From contig JADGGK010000004.1 in assembly GCA_019689975.1 (NCBI GenBank), positions 1-64,000 on the forward strand: a stretch of DNA of 64,000 nucleotides, read 5' to 3'. The translations under genes and the position numbers were made by a program. Below, piece after piece: positions 10,445 through 21,561 of the stretch (its first letter is position 1; each line of letters begins with the position of its first letter). The notes under the pieces are model-generated. The model saw only the letters and a program-made list of their open reading frames with translations. It ran no database searches and was not told the DNA's origin. The DNA is from Pseudolabrys sp. GTDB taxonomy: Bacteria > Pseudomonadota > Alphaproteobacteria > Rhizobiales > Xanthobacteraceae.

Positions 10445-12865
10445 TCAATAGCGGTCCTCATCGTCCTCCGGAATAAGGATTTCTCGCTTGCCGGCGTGAT
10501 TGGCCTGGCCGACAATGCCCTCCTTTTCCATGCGTTCCATGAGCGTGGCGGCGCGATTGTAGCCGATCTGCAGCCGGCGCTGGATGTAGGAGGTCGAGGC
10601 TTTGCGGTCCCGCTTCACGATGGCGACCGCTTGACTGTAGAGGTCGCCGCCGTCGGCGAGCCCCATGCTCGTCGAGTCGAACACGGCACCGTCGTCTTCC
10701 TCCAGCTCGTCGGACGCGGTCACCTCGTCGAGATATTCCGGCTGTCCCTGCGCCTTGAGATGCCGCACGACCTTTTCCACCTCGTCGTCGGACACGAAGG
10801 GACCATGCACGCGGCTGATGCGGCCGCCGCCGGCCATGTAGAGCATGTCGCCCTGCCCGAGCAGTTGCTCGGCGCCTTGCTCGCCGAGGATCGTGCGGCT
10901 GTCGATCTTGGAGGTGACCTGGAACGAGATGCGGGTCGGGAAATTCGCCTTGATGGTGCCGGTGATGACGTCGACCGAGGGTCGTTGCGTGGCCAGGATG
11001 ACGTGGATGCCCGCGGCGCGAGCCATCTGCGCCAGACGCTGGATGACGCCTTCGATATCTTTTCCGGCGACCAACATCAGGTCGGCCATCTCGTCGACGA
11101 TCACGACGATGTAAGGCAGCGGCTCGAGCTCGAGCTCCTCTTTTTCATAGATTGCCTGCCCGGTCTCCTTGTCGTAGCCGACGTGCACCGTGCGCGTCAG
11201 CCGCTCGCCTTTGCTGCGTGCCTCGGCGACACGCGCGTTGTAACCGTCGATGTTGCGCACGCCGAGCTTGGACATCTTCTTGTAGCGTTCTTCCATCTCG
11301 CGCACCGCCCATTTGAGGGCGACGACGGCCTTGCGCGGATCGGTAACGACGGGGGTGAGGAGGTGTGGAATCCCGTCATAGACCGATAGCTCGAGCATTT
11401 TCGGATCGACCATGATCAGGCGGCACTGGTCGGGGCGCAGGCGATAGACCAAGGAGAGGATCATGGTATTGATTGCGACCGATTTTCCCGAGCCGGTCGT
11501 GCCCGCGATCAACAGGTGCGGCATGCGCGCGAGGTCGACGATGACCGACTCGCCGCCAATGGTCTTGCCGAGGCAAAGCGGCAGCTTGGCAACGGTCTCG
11601 TTGTAGTCCTTGCCTGAAAGCAGTTCGCGCAAATAGACCTTCTCGCGGGTGGGGTTCGGCAGCTCGATGCCGATGGCATTGCGCCCGGGAACGACGGCGA
11701 CGCGCGCCGAAACGGCACTCATCGAGCGGGCGATGTCGTCCGCCAGGCCGATCACGCGCGACGACTTTATGCCCGGCGCCGGTTCAAGCTCGTAAAGCGT
11801 CACCACGGGGCCCGGCCGCGCATTGATGATCTCACCGCGCACGCCGAAATCGGCAAGCACGCTTTCCAAGGCTGCCGCATTGGCATCGATGATGTCGCGC
11901 GAAAGCGTCGTGCGATCGCTGGCGCGCGGCGCCGCCAGCAGATTGAGCGAGGGCAATTCGTAGCCGTTGCTCGCGCGCCGCGGCGCGCCGCGTGCCGGCG
12001 CAGCACGCCTGCGCGGCCGCGGCTCCTCGTCGGCTTCCTCTCCGTGGTCGGAGTCGGGGGGAGTATTGGCCGGTGCGACGGATCCGAAGCGGTCGAAGCG
12101 CGGCTCGCGGCGTGGCTCCGCAGCCGCCGCGGTCGCACGCGCCGATTGCGGGACGCCCCTGAGGAGGCGGGTGCATCGCGCCTTCCAACTCAACAGCGCG
12201 TGCACGACCCAACCCACCAGGGCGGACGCATGTTCGCGCTTGTCGTCGAGCTCGTCGCCATCATCGACGTCCGGCGCGGGTTCGGAAAAGTCGTCCGCTG
12301 CGCGCCGACGCAGACCGGACGCCGCGATTGCGGTCGCGACGGCGGCGAGACCGAGCGCGCAGGCGGTCGCGATGAGCGGCAGCCCTGCGGGCCGCACGAA
12401 CAGGCCCAGCAGGGCGAGAACGGCGTCGCCGCACACGCCGCCCAAGCCGGTTGGCAAGGGCCAGGAGCCGGTGCGCGGCAGCGTCGAGGCGAATCCCGCG
12501 AAGAGCAAGGTGGCGACGATCCACAACAGACTGCGCCACCGGTTGCCGAGCGGGCGATGCGACAGCAGTCGCCAGCCAAGCAGGGCCTCCGGCGCGATCA
12601 ACATGACGCTGGCGAGACCGAGCAACTGCATGGCAAGATCGGCGAAGATCGCGCCGGGCAGGCCTAGCAGATTGTGTATCGGCTTTTGCGTCGCGTGGCT
12701 GAGCGAGGGGTCCTGCACCGACCAGGTCGCGAGAGCGATCGCGCCCGCCATCGCCAATATCAGCAATGTAAGGCCGGCCAGTTCGCTCAGGCGACGGCGC
12801 ATGACATCGCGGAAATGATCGGCGATGAATGCCAGGATGTCGACGCCATGGTGCGTGGCGCGCAT
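10445..12865 (-). CDS. ftsK: DNA translocase FtsK
   Basis: The septal DNA pump couples chromosome dimer resolution to cell division. The 806-residue protein has an N-terminal membrane region with four or so hydrophobic segments (about residues 25-190) and an acidic, Arg/Pro-rich linker. The motor follows, with Walker A GTTGSGKS near residue 455 and Walker [13 protein letters not shown] near residue 588. The C-terminal winged-helix gamma domain ([25 protein letters not shown]) reads KOPS sites. GAGAG precedes the ATG. Only 9 nt separate it from the upstream aminotransferase gene, so both are probably transcribed from the promoter that carries the CtrA-type box. Confidence 0.97.
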   Translation of the reverse strand: MRATHHGVDILAFIADHFRDVMRRRLSELAGLTLLILAMAGAIALATWSVQDPSLSHATQKPIHNLLGLPGAIFADLAMQLLGLASVMLIAPEALLGWRLLSHRPLGNRWRSLLWIVATLLFAGFASTLPRTGSWPLPTGLGGVCGDAVLALLGLFVRPAGLPLIATACALGLAAVATAIAASGLRRRAADDFSEPAPDVDDGDELDDKREHASALVGWVVHALLSWKARCTRLLRGVPQSARATAAAAEPRREPRFDRFGSVAPANTPPDSDHGEEADEEPRPRRRAAPARGAPRRASNGYELPSLNLLAAPRASDRTTLSRDIIDANAAALESVLADFGVRGEIINARPGPVVTLYELEPAPGIKSSRVIGLADDIARSMSAVSARVAVVPGRNAIGIELPNPTREKVYLRELLSGKDYNETVAKLPLCLGKTIGGESVIVDLARMPHLLIAGTTGSGKSVAINTMILSLVYRLRPDQCRLIMVDPKMLELSVYDGIPHLLTPVVTDPRKAVVALKWAVREMEERYKKMSKLGVRNIDGYNARVAEARSKGERLTRTVHVGYDKETGQAIYEKEELELEPLPYIVVIVDEMADLMLVAGKDIEGVIQRLAQMARAAGIHVILATQRPSVDVITGTIKANFPTRISFQVTSKIDSRTILGEQGAEQLLGQGDMLYMAGGGRISRVHGPFVSDDEVEKVVRHLKAQGQPEYLDEVTASDELEEDDGAVFDSTSMGLADGGDLYSQAVAIVKRDRKASTSYIQRRLQIGYNRAATLMERMEKEGIVGQANHAGKREILIPEDDEDRY

Positions 12866-12874
12866 GATTCTCTC

Positions 12875-14086
12875 TCAGCCCAGAACGCGCACTAGGCGAT
12901 GCAATGCTTCGGCGGTGGTACCCTCGTCCTGCACCATCGCCACGCGGATATAACCGGCTCCGGGATTGGAGCCGTCCGCCTGATCGCGCGCCAGATAACG
13001 CCCCGGCACGACACGCACGCCGGCCTCCTTCCATAGTCGCACGGCCGCGCTTTCGTCACCGCCATGTTGCGATACGTCGAGCCACAGAAAGAAGCCGCCG
13101 GCGGGCCGCCGATAACCGTAACGCGTGCCGATGATCTTATCGGCGAGGTCGAATTTCGCCGCATATAGCTTGCGATTATCCGCCACATGGGCCTCGTCGG
13201 CATAGGCGGCAATGCCGACATGTTGTGCCGGCGTGGGCACCTGCGGCGCCGCCACATTGCGCAATTCGAGAAAGCTCTCCAGGAAGCGCCTGTCGCCCGC
13301 GGCAAAGCCCAGACGCAGGCCAGGCAGATTGGAACGCTTGGACAGCGAATGAAACACGACCACGTTGGCGAAGTCCGCGCCCGCGACTTCCAGCATGCCG
13401 GGCGGCGGCGCGCCGCCGTAGATCTCGCTGTAACACTCGTCGGCGAAGACCAAAAAGCCGTGCTGCCGGGCGAGCAGCGCGAGTCGTTCGAGATAGGCTC
13501 TGCTCGCAACGGCGCCCTGCGGATTCGAGGGCGAAGCGATGTAGCAGGCGACCGTGCGCGCCAGCAGCCGCTCGTCGATCGCGCCGAGGTCGGGCAGGAA
13601 GCCGCTTTGGCGCGTGGCCGGCAGATAAACGGGTTCGCAATCGGCCGCGTATGCGCCCGCCACGTAGGCGGCGTAGAAGGGATTGGGAATGAGGACGGCC
13701 GGCCTGCCGGGACGCGGCCCGACCCATCGCCGCGCGGCCAGGGCGGCGAGGAACAGGCCTTCCCGCGTGCCGTTGAGCACGAGCACCTCGCAGGCCGCAT
13801 CCACCGGGCGGGCAAGCCGGTAACGGCGGCCGAGCCACTGCGCCGCGGCCCGGCGAAACGGTTCGATGCCCCGGTTTGCGGGATAGCGCCCGAATTCGTC
13901 GATGTGCGCCGCGAGCGCCGGGCCCACGAAGGCCGGAACCGGGTGCTGCGGTTCGCCCACCGACAGGTTGATCGCGGGCAGGGCGGGTTCGATGCCGTCG
14001 AGCAGCTCGGTCAGACGCGCAAAGGGCGAGCGGGTGTCGACCGCCGGGGCAGGAGACGACATGGCTTCGGGCTGGGCGGCCGTCAT
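12875..14086 (-). CDS. Class I/II PLP-dependent aminotransferase (DapC-like)
   Basis: Fold-type I aminotransferase of about 403 residues. The PLP lysine lies in HSLSKRSNLPGLRLGF. Other family motifs are SVGEPQH, RYPANRGIEPFRRA, PNPFYAAY, SPSNPQG and FADECYSEIY. The closest match by eye is the rhizobial N-succinyl-diaminopimelate aminotransferase (DapC) group, which would serve lysine and peptidoglycan synthesis, but specificity cannot be read from sequence. In-frame ATGs at 14092, 14086 and 14062 are all possible and none has a strong Shine-Dalgarno. It is the first gene of the unit that continues into ftsK. Confidence 0.85.
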   Translation of the reverse strand: MTAAQPEAMSSPAPAVDTRSPFARLTELLDGIEPALPAINLSVGEPQHPVPAFVGPALAAHIDEFGRYPANRGIEPFRRAAAQWLGRRYRLARPVDAACEVLVLNGTREGLFLAALAARRWVGPRPGRPAVLIPNPFYAAYVAGAYAADCEPVYLPATRQSGFLPDLGAIDERLLARTVACYIASPSNPQGAVASRAYLERLALLARQHGFLVFADECYSEIYGGAPPPGMLEVAGADFANVVVFHSLSKRSNLPGLRLGFAAGDRRFLESFLELRNVAAPQVPTPAQHVGIAAYADEAHVADNRKLYAAKFDLADKIIGTRYGYRRPAGGFFLWLDVSQHGGDESAAVRLWKEAGVRVVPGRYLARDQADGSNPGAGYIRVAMVQDEGTTAEALHRLVRVLG

Positions 14087-14135
14087 GAGCATGGGACACG
14101 CGAACACGGGGCGCAGTACCATAAATGGCGCGAGG

Positions 14136-14151
14136 TTAAGGCGCCGTTAAC
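14136..14151. promoter_or_regulatory. Perfect CtrA-type box upstream of the aminotransferase-ftsK unit
   Basis: The sequence TTAAGGCGCCGTTAAC matches the CtrA full-site consensus TTAA-N7-TTAAC exactly. The flanks (GG... and ...CC) make it match on both strands. It lies about 50 nt upstream of the chosen aminotransferase start, where a regulator could contact the promoter of the unit that includes ftsK. CtrA is the master cell-cycle regulator in alphaproteobacteria. Binding itself is inferred. Confidence 0.6.
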
Positions 14152-14198
14152 CAATCCCGGCGCGAGCGCGCCCACGCGCTTGGGCAGAGACGAGACGA

Positions 14199-14220
14199 CC
14201 CCGGTCGTTGCGAACCGGGG
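14199..14220. repeat. Hairpin downstream of amtB
   Basis: The arms CCCCGGT and ACCGGGG are separated by 8 nt, about 50 nt beyond the amtB stop. It could fold at the 3' end of the amtB transcript. It lacks the T-run of an intrinsic terminator, so its role is uncertain. Confidence 0.35.
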
Positions 14221-14270
14221 CCGCCTCGGAGGGGGCGCGCCGGCTGCGCGTCCCGATCCGCTCGCCGGTA

Positions 14271-15716
14271 CTACTGGACCGCTTCTCCATGCAACGCGAT
14301 GTCGAGACCCTCGCGTTCGACTTCGTCGGACACGCGCAGGCCGATGATCGCGTCAATGATCTTCAGGATGATGAGGGAAACGACGGCATCATAGGCGATG
14401 ACGATGAGGATGCCTTTGATCTGGTTGAGCATCTGCGCCGGATTGCCCTCGATCAGGCCCGCGGTACCGCCGTATTCCTGGATGGCGAAGACTCCGGTGA
14501 GCAACGCGCCGACGATGCCGCCGACCGCATGCACGCCGAAGCAATCGAGCGCGTCGTCGACGCCGTGCAGTCGCTTGAGGCCGGTGACGCCCCAGTAACA
14601 GACAATACCGGCGGCCGCGCCGATGACCATCGAGCCGATCGGGCCGACGAAGCCGGAAGCCGGGGTGATCGCGACCAGGCCGGCCACCGCTCCCGAGCAG
14701 ATGCCGACCACGGTCGGCTTGCCGCGCGCGGCCCATTCCACCAGCATCCAACTGAAGGCGGCGACCGCGGTGGCGATTTGCGTCACGGTCATCGCCATGC
14801 CGGCCTGAAGGCCGGCGGTCACCGCCGAACCGGCGTTGAAGCCGAACCAGCCGACCCACAACAACGAAGCGCCGATGAAAGTGAGCACCATGTTATGTGC
14901 GGGACCGCTGTCCTTGCGCTTGCCGAGCAGGATGGCGCACATCAGGCCTGCCACGCCGGCATTGATATGCACCACGGTGCCGCCGGCAAAATCGAGCACC
15001 TTGAAGACCGCGTCGCTGTTGCCGTTCGACATGAAGCCGTCGGCGCCCCATACCCAGTGGGCGATCGGCGCGTAAACGAAGATCGCCCACAGACCCATGA
15101 ACCACAGCATGGCGGAAAACTTCATGCGTTCGGCGAATGCGCCGGCGATCAGTGCCGGCGTGATGATTGCGAAGGTCATTTGGAAGCACAGATAGACGGT
15201 TTCCGGGATGGTCACGGCGAGCCCGTTGGGATTGCCGATCCCGGTCGAAATGTCGCTCAGAATGCCCTGCAGGAACGCGCGACTGAGTCCGCCGATGAAC
15301 GGCGAGCCGGTGGTGAAGGCGAGGCTGTAGGACACGACCGCGTAGACGATCGTCACCAGGCAGGTCACGGCGAAACTGGTCATGACGGTGTCGCCCACGT
15401 TCTTCTTGCGCACCATGCCGCCGTAGAACAGCCCGAGACCGGGAACGGTCATCATCAGCACCAGTGCGACCGACGTCAGCATCCACGCAGTGTCGCCGGA
15501 ATTCGGCGTGCACTTCTCGAGCACGGCCTTCTTCGGATCCGGATCGTTGGCGCAGGCGGGAGGCGGCGCCGCCGGCGCCGCGGTCGTTGCGGCCGGCGCG
15601 CCAGGCGCCGCTTGCGCCAATGCCGCGCTATGGGTGAAGAGGCCGAGAAGGACGGCGAGCAGGATTCCGAAAGCGGGTGCAAGAAGGCCCGCACGGGAGA
15701 ATTTCTTCAACGTCAT
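14271..15716 (-). CDS. amtB: Ammonium transporter AmtB (copy 1)
   Basis: A trimeric inner-membrane ammonium channel of 481 residues. It has a signal-like N-terminus, then a Pro/Ala-rich exported segment with two Cys (ACANDPDPKKAVLEKC) before the first core helix, then eleven membrane spans. The twin channel histidines are in VVHINAGVAGL and FGVHAVGG. The DFAGGTVVH signature is intact. AGGAG lies nine bases before ATG 15716. It follows glnK by about 40 nt, the standard pairing in which GlnK plugs the channel. The antisense ORF of similar length is a shadow. Confidence 0.97.
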   Translation of the reverse strand: MTLKKFSRAGLLAPAFGILLAVLLGLFTHSAALAQAAPGAPAATTAAPAAPPPACANDPDPKKAVLEKCTPNSGDTAWMLTSVALVLMMTVPGLGLFYGGMVRKKNVGDTVMTSFAVTCLVTIVYAVVSYSLAFTTGSPFIGGLSRAFLQGILSDISTGIGNPNGLAVTIPETVYLCFQMTFAIITPALIAGAFAERMKFSAMLWFMGLWAIFVYAPIAHWVWGADGFMSNGNSDAVFKVLDFAGGTVVHINAGVAGLMCAILLGKRKDSGPAHNMVLTFIGASLLWVGWFGFNAGSAVTAGLQAGMAMTVTQIATAVAAFSWMLVEWAARGKPTVVGICSGAVAGLVAITPASGFVGPIGSMVIGAAAGIVCYWGVTGLKRLHGVDDALDCFGVHAVGGIVGALLTGVFAIQEYGGTAGLIEGNPAQMLNQIKGILIVIAYDAVVSLIILKIIDAIIGLRVSDEVEREGLDIALHGEAVQ

Positions 15717-15756
15717 GGTCGTAGCTCCTGTCGTGCTTGTTTGCTGTGCGGGGCCG

Positions 15757-16458
<702 letters not shown>

Positions 16459-17772
16459 CTATTGCAGAGCCTCGCCGTGCTGGCTGACGTCGAGACCCAT
16501 CACCTCGTCTTCATGGCGCACGCGCAGCGGAACCAGCGCGCCGACGATCCTGAGGATCATATAAGTGAGGACGCCGGACCAAATGATCGTGACGGCAATG
16601 CCGAAGAGTTGCGCCACCACCTGGTGCGGGTTGCCTTCGAGCAGCCCGCGCACGCCGCCCGGCAGGTCGGGACCCGCGGACATGGCGGCGGCGGCGAATA
16701 TGCCCGTGAGCAGCGTGCCCGTCATGCCGCCGATGCCATGCACGCCGAAGACGTCGAGCGCATCGTCATATCCGCATTTGAGCTTGAGCCAGGTGCAGGC
16801 CCAGAAGCAGACCCCACCGGCAATCACGCCGATCAGGGCGCCCTCGAGCGGGAGCACGAAGCCGGAGGCCGGCGTGATGGTGCCGAGGCCGGCGACCGCG
16901 CCGGAGATCATGCCGAGCACAGACGGTTTGCCGCGCGTCCACCATTCGAGCGCCATCCAGGTGAAGGCGCCGGTGCTCGCGGCGAGATGAGTGGCGACGA
17001 TCGCCATCACTGCCCGCGCATTGGCGCCGAGCGCCGAGCCTCCGTTGAAACCGAACCAGCCGACCCACAAGAGCCCGGTTCCGATCACCGCGAGCGACAG
17101 GTCGAAGGGCGCGAGATTCTCGCTGCCATAGCCGCGGCGTGCGCCGAGCACAAAGGCGGTCACGAGCCCGGCGATGCCCGCGTTAAGATGCACGACGAGC
17201 CCGCCGGCAAAATCGATCGTGCCGTAGGCGGCGAGGAAACCACCGCCCCACACCCAGTGCGCGATCGGCACGTAGACCAGGATCAGCCAGAATACGCAAA
17301 ACAGAAGGAAAGCCGAGAAACGCAGGCGGTCGGCTGCCGATCCGGCGACCAGGGCGACGGTGATGACGGCGAAGGTCATCTGATAGATCATGAACAGTGC
17401 CTCGGGAATCGTCTTGGCCAGGGGCGAAACCGATTCCGGCACGAGGCCGTGGAGAAACACGCGTTCCAGCGAACCGATCACCGCGCCCTCGCCGGTGAAG
17501 GCGAGGGAATAGCCGAGGGCGGCCCACAGCACCGAAACCAGGAAGGTGGCGGCAAGCGATTGCGCCATGGTGGCGAGCACGTTCTTCTTGCGCACCATTC
17601 CCGCGTAGAAAAGCGCCAGGCCCGGGACCGTCATCATCAACACGAGGCCGGTCGCCCCCATCATCCAGGCCGTGTCGGCGCTGTCGATTTTCGCCTGCGC
17701 GAAAGCCGGTGATGAAACGAACGCGGCGAGCGCGGCCGTCAGGCCGGCGACGCGGATTGGCGCGCGGATCAT
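16459..17772 (-). CDS. amtB: Ammonium transporter AmtB (copy 2)
   Basis: The second Amt paralogue has 437 residues, with a short cleavable signal (SSPAFAQA) and no long Pro/Ala insertion. Channel histidines are conserved in VVHLNAGIAGL and FGVHGIGG. The core motif DTAWMMGATGLVLMMTVPGLALFYAGMVRKKN is nearly the same as in copy 1. GGAGGGG sits before ATG 17772. It is paired with its own glnK 25 nt upstream. Clear divergence from copy 1 indicates an old duplication rather than a recent one. Confidence 0.97.
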   Translation of the reverse strand: MIRAPIRVAGLTAALAAFVSSPAFAQAKIDSADTAWMMGATGLVLMMTVPGLALFYAGMVRKKNVLATMAQSLAATFLVSVLWAALGYSLAFTGEGAVIGSLERVFLHGLVPESVSPLAKTIPEALFMIYQMTFAVITVALVAGSAADRLRFSAFLLFCVFWLILVYVPIAHWVWGGGFLAAYGTIDFAGGLVVHLNAGIAGLVTAFVLGARRGYGSENLAPFDLSLAVIGTGLLWVGWFGFNGGSALGANARAVMAIVATHLAASTGAFTWMALEWWTRGKPSVLGMISGAVAGLGTITPASGFVLPLEGALIGVIAGGVCFWACTWLKLKCGYDDALDVFGVHGIGGMTGTLLTGIFAAAAMSAGPDLPGGVRGLLEGNPHQVVAQLFGIAVTIIWSGVLTYMILRIVGALVPLRVRHEDEVMGLDVSQHGEALQ

Positions 17773-17797
17773 GGTTCCCCTCCCCCCGAGATCGCTG

Positions 17798-18519
<722 letters not shown>

Positions 18520-19392
18520 CTAGGCGGGGGTCTCGCGACGCAGGCGCACCAGGCCTTCCTGGGCGACCGAGGCCACCAGCGTGCCGTCACGGGTGAAAAT
18601 GAGGCCGCGCGAGTAGCCGCGTGCGCCGTGGAGATTGGGAGAATCCTGGGCGTAAAGCAGCCAGTCGTCGGCGCGGAAGGGGCGATGCAGCCACAACGCA
18701 TGGTCGAGGCTCGCCGCCATGAATTCCTTCTCGAACAGCGTGCGGCCGTGCGGCGCAAGCGAGGCATCGAGCAGCGTCATGTCGGAGGCATAGGCGAGCA
18801 CGCATTGATGGATGGCCGGATCGTCGGGTAGCCGCGCGGTCGCACGGATCCATAGATGGAAACGACCATCGGGATATTTCTTGCCGCCGTACCGGTCGAA
18901 TTCCACCGGCCGCAATTCGATCGGCCGTTCGCGCTCGTAATACCGGCGCACCGGATCGGGCATGGTGGGCAGCATCTTGCGACGCATCTCAGCTTCGTTG
19001 GGCAGCGTTTCGGGCGGCGGCACATCCGGCATTTTGGCTTGGTGTTCGAGTCCCGGCTCGCCGGCGTGGAACGAGACGAGCATGGAAAATATCGGATGAC
19101 CGTGCTGGCGCGCGGTGACACGCCGGGTGGTGAAGCTCTTGCCGTCGCGAATGCGGTCCACGTCGTAGATGATCGGCACCTTGGGGTCGCCGGGCAGGAG
19201 AAAATATGCGTGCATCGAATGGGGCGGCCGGCTCGCATCGACGGTGCGCACGGCGGCGACCAGGGCCTGCCCGATCACCTGGCCGCCGTAGACGCGTTGC
19301 CAGCCCGATTGTGGAGATCGACCGCGGAACAAATTGACCTCGAGCGGCTCGAGATCGAGGATTTCAAGCATTTCCTGGACGGCAGAGGACAT
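18520..19392 (-). CDS. tesB: Acyl-CoA thioesterase II
   Basis: A double hot-dog thioesterase of 290 residues that hydrolyses medium/long acyl-CoA to free fatty acid and CoA. Family motifs are RVYGGQVIGQAL, HSMHAYFLLPGD and SFTTRRVTA in the first half. ASDMTLLDASL (catalytic Asp), SLDHALWLH and VASVAQEGLVR (catalytic Gln) lie in the second half. It is divergent from the UbiH-type gene with a strong palindrome between them. Confidence 0.94.
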   Translation of the reverse strand: MSSAVQEMLEILDLEPLEVNLFRGRSPQSGWQRVYGGQVIGQALVAAVRTVDASRPPHSMHAYFLLPGDPKVPIIYDVDRIRDGKSFTTRRVTARQHGHPIFSMLVSFHAGEPGLEHQAKMPDVPPPETLPNEAEMRRKMLPTMPDPVRRYYERERPIELRPVEFDRYGGKKYPDGRFHLWIRATARLPDDPAIHQCVLAYASDMTLLDASLAPHGRTLFEKEFMAASLDHALWLHRPFRADDWLLYAQDSPNLHGARGYSRGLIFTRDGTLVASVAQEGLVRLRRETPA

Positions 19393-19416
19393 TGTGAGTC
19401 ATCCGTGCGGGTTAAG

Positions 19417-19446
19417 GCAGGCTCAACCTGCTATGGTTGAGCCTGC
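19417..19446. promoter_or_regulatory. 12-bp perfect palindrome between tesB and the UbiH-type gene
   Basis: The arms GCAGGCTCAACC and GGTTGAGCCTGC flank the 6-nt loop TGCTAT, with two further pairs possible outside. It sits in a 70-nt divergent intergenic region, and its right arm ends about five bases before the AAGGAG ribosome-binding site of the downstream gene. It could be an operator controlling both genes or an RNA hairpin modulating translation. A TTAA-N7-TCAAC half-match to a CtrA box overlaps the left arm. Confidence 0.55.
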
Positions 19447-19462
19447 TTGACAAGGAGACGTC

Positions 19463-20701
19463 ATGGACATCGGCTATGGTGCGGCTCAACGTTGCGATGT
19501 CGTGATCGGCGGCGCCGGTTTTGCCGGCCTCGCGCTCGCCGTGGCATTGCGCCAGGCGCTGGGCGATCCGTTCGCCGTCATGGTGGTCGATCCGACGCTG
19601 GCACAGGCCCGCTCGAGGGACCCGCGCGCCTCGGCCATCGCCGCCGCGGCTCGGCGCCTGTTCGAGGCAATCGGGGTCTGGCAGAGGGTCGAGACCGAGG
19701 CACAGCCGATCCTCGACATGCAGGTGACCGACTCCAAGCTCGAGCACGTGGTGCGGCCGACCTTGCTCACCTTTGGCGGCGAGGTCGACGCAGGCGAGCC
19801 TTTTGCGCACATGATCGAGAACCGATTGCTGATCGATGCCCTGGTCGAGAGGGCCCAAGCGCTCGGGGTGGCGCTGCGCGCCGAGGCGGTCGTCGGGTTC
19901 GAATCGCGCGCGCACGCGATCGATGTCGAATGCAGTCATGGCGGCGCGGTTTCGGCGCGACTTCTCGTCGGCGCGGACGGCGCGCGTTCGCGCATTCGCG
20001 AACAGGCCGGCATCGCGGTCCATGGCTGGCACTATGGTCAAACGGCCATCGTCTGCACCGTCGCCCATGAGCGCGACCACGGCGGTCGCGCCGTGGAGCA
20101 TTTTCTTCCCGCCGGGCCCTTCGCGATACTGCCGCTGAGGGGAAGGCGCGCCTCGATCGTATGGACGGAGGAGCGCAGCGAGGCGGAGCGCATCATGGCG
20201 CTGTCGGATGCGGACTTCCTTGCCGAGCTGGAGAAGCGCTTCGGATTGCATCTCGGCGCGCTCGAGGTGATCGGCCCGCGGCGCGCCTTTCCGCTCGGGC
20301 TGTTCACCGCGCGCAGCTTCATCGGCGATCGCCTGGCATTGATCGGCGATGCCGCGCACATCATCCATCCCATCGCCGGTCAAGGCTTGAACTTGGGGCT
20401 GCGTGACGTGGCGGCGCTGGCCGAGGCGATCGTCGATGCGGCGCGGCTGGGACTCGACATCGGAGGGCAACCCGTTCTCGAGCGTTATCAGCGCTGGCGC
20501 CGTTTTGACACCATGACCATGGGCCTTGCCACCGACGGATTGAACCGCCTGTTCTCGAACAAATCGGATATATTGCGTCTTGCGCGTGACGTCGGCCTGT
20601 CCCTGGTCGAGCGCGCGCCGGCGCTCAAGCGGCTCTTCATCCGCGAGGCCGCCGGTTTCACCGGCGACGTGCCGAAGCTGCTGCGCGGGGAGGCGCTGTA
20701 G
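19463..20701 (+). CDS. UbiH/COQ6-family FAD-dependent hydroxylase
   Basis: A 412-residue flavin monooxygenase of the ubiquinone-biosynthesis group. The FAD Rossmann motif is VIGGAGFAGLALAVAL near residue 15. The GD motif (LIGDAAHIIHPIAGQGLNLGLRD) lies near residues 290-312, and DG motif VGADGARSRIRE lies between. Alphaproteobacteria use several UbiH-like enzymes with differing ring positions (for example UbiL/UbiM), so the hydroxylated carbon cannot be assigned. AAGGAG precedes the ATG. A 510-residue antisense ORF across it is a shadow. Confidence 0.88.
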   Translation: MDIGYGAAQRCDVVIGGAGFAGLALAVALRQALGDPFAVMVVDPTLAQARSRDPRASAIAAAARRLFEAIGVWQRVETEAQPILDMQVTDSKLEHVVRPTLLTFGGEVDAGEPFAHMIENRLLIDALVERAQALGVALRAEAVVGFESRAHAIDVECSHGGAVSARLLVGADGARSRIREQAGIAVHGWHYGQTAIVCTVAHERDHGGRAVEHFLPAGPFAILPLRGRRASIVWTEERSEAERIMALSDADFLAELEKRFGLHLGALEVIGPRRAFPLGLFTARSFIGDRLALIGDAAHIIHPIAGQGLNLGLRDVAALAEAIVDAARLGLDIGGQPVLERYQRWRRFDTMTMGLATDGLNRLFSNKSDILRLARDVGLSLVERAPALKRLFIREAAGFTGDVPKLLRGEAL

Positions 20702-20756
20702 CGCGCACCGGCGCCAGACCGCGCCGGCGAATTCCGCATCCCGCAGATCTCGTCTC

Positions 20757-21386
20757 TCACGAGAGGGGTATGCTGCCGACGTGATCCTTGAAGGCGCGAC
20801 GGGAGGAGACGGCCGCGTACCAGCGGTCCAAATGCGGCGTCGGCGGTCGATCCGGCACGAGCTGCACGTAGCGGTAGCACATGATGGCGACGGGGATGTC
20901 GCCATAAGTGAAATTCGGTCCGGCAACATATTCCGTCTTAGCAAGCTGCGCGTCGAGGATGGTCATGGCCGCGATGGTCTTTTCCTGCGAGGCCTTGATG
21001 GCGGCCATATCGCGCTTCTCGGCGGGCGTGCGGATCAGACCGAAGAAGGCCGGCGTGATCGCGGGCCCCAGAACGGACAATTGCCAGTCCATCCACTGGT
21101 TGGCCAACGCGCGTTGCCGGGGATCCCTGGGCTCGAGCACGCCCCCCGTGTCGTACTTGCCGGCAAGATAACGCACGATCGAGTTCGATTCCCACAATCT
21201 AAATCCATCGTCCTCCTCGAGTGTAGGCACGAGCCCGTTGGGATTCATGGCAAGATAGAATGCTTCCTTGTTGCGGCCGAACGGGCCGCCGATGTCGATG
21301 CGCTCATGCGCGAGACCGAGCTCGCCCACCGCCCACATCGTCTTTTGCACATTGGACGAGGTCTTGCGTCCCCAAATCTTGATCAT
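20757..21386 (-). CDS. Glutathione S-transferase family protein
   Basis: A 209-residue cytosolic GST. The thioredoxin-fold N-domain has SSNVQKTMWAVGELGL and the cis-Pro/glutathione region NPNGLVPTLEEDDGFRLWESNSIVRYLA. The alpha-helical C-domain carries the YVAGPNFTYGDIPVAIMCYRY N-capping motif. ATG 21386 (MIKIWGRKTSSN) has GGAAGGAAG upstream and is preferred over the Lys-rich upstream ATG. The substrate is unknown. It is convergent with the UbiH-type gene. Confidence 0.9.
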   Translation of the reverse strand: MIKIWGRKTSSNVQKTMWAVGELGLAHERIDIGGPFGRNKEAFYLAMNPNGLVPTLEEDDGFRLWESNSIVRYLAGKYDTGGVLEPRDPRQRALANQWMDWQLSVLGPAITPAFFGLIRTPAEKRDMAAIKASQEKTIAAMTILDAQLAKTEYVAGPNFTYGDIPVAIMCYRYVQLVPDRPPTPHLDRWYAAVSSRRAFKDHVGSIPLS

Positions 21387-21561
21387 GCGCTTCCTTCCTT
21401 CCTTCCTTTTTTCCACACCGTCTTCCGCGCACAGCGGGGCTAGGCCCGCGGTCTCAAGCGCGCAGGCGCGACGACCTCACACACCTCGCCGCCTGCGGCG
21501 CGATCCCCTCCCACCCTAACGCAAGAAGGCGCGGCGCGAGGAGCGTCCTGTCCGGGCATCT

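Noticed and set aside
19412-20944. 510-codon antisense ORF over the UbiH-type gene
   Set aside because: It lies opposite a motif-complete flavin hydroxylase. Its translation is Arg/Asp/Gly-rich with no fold, a known effect of GC-rich codon bias on the antisense frame.
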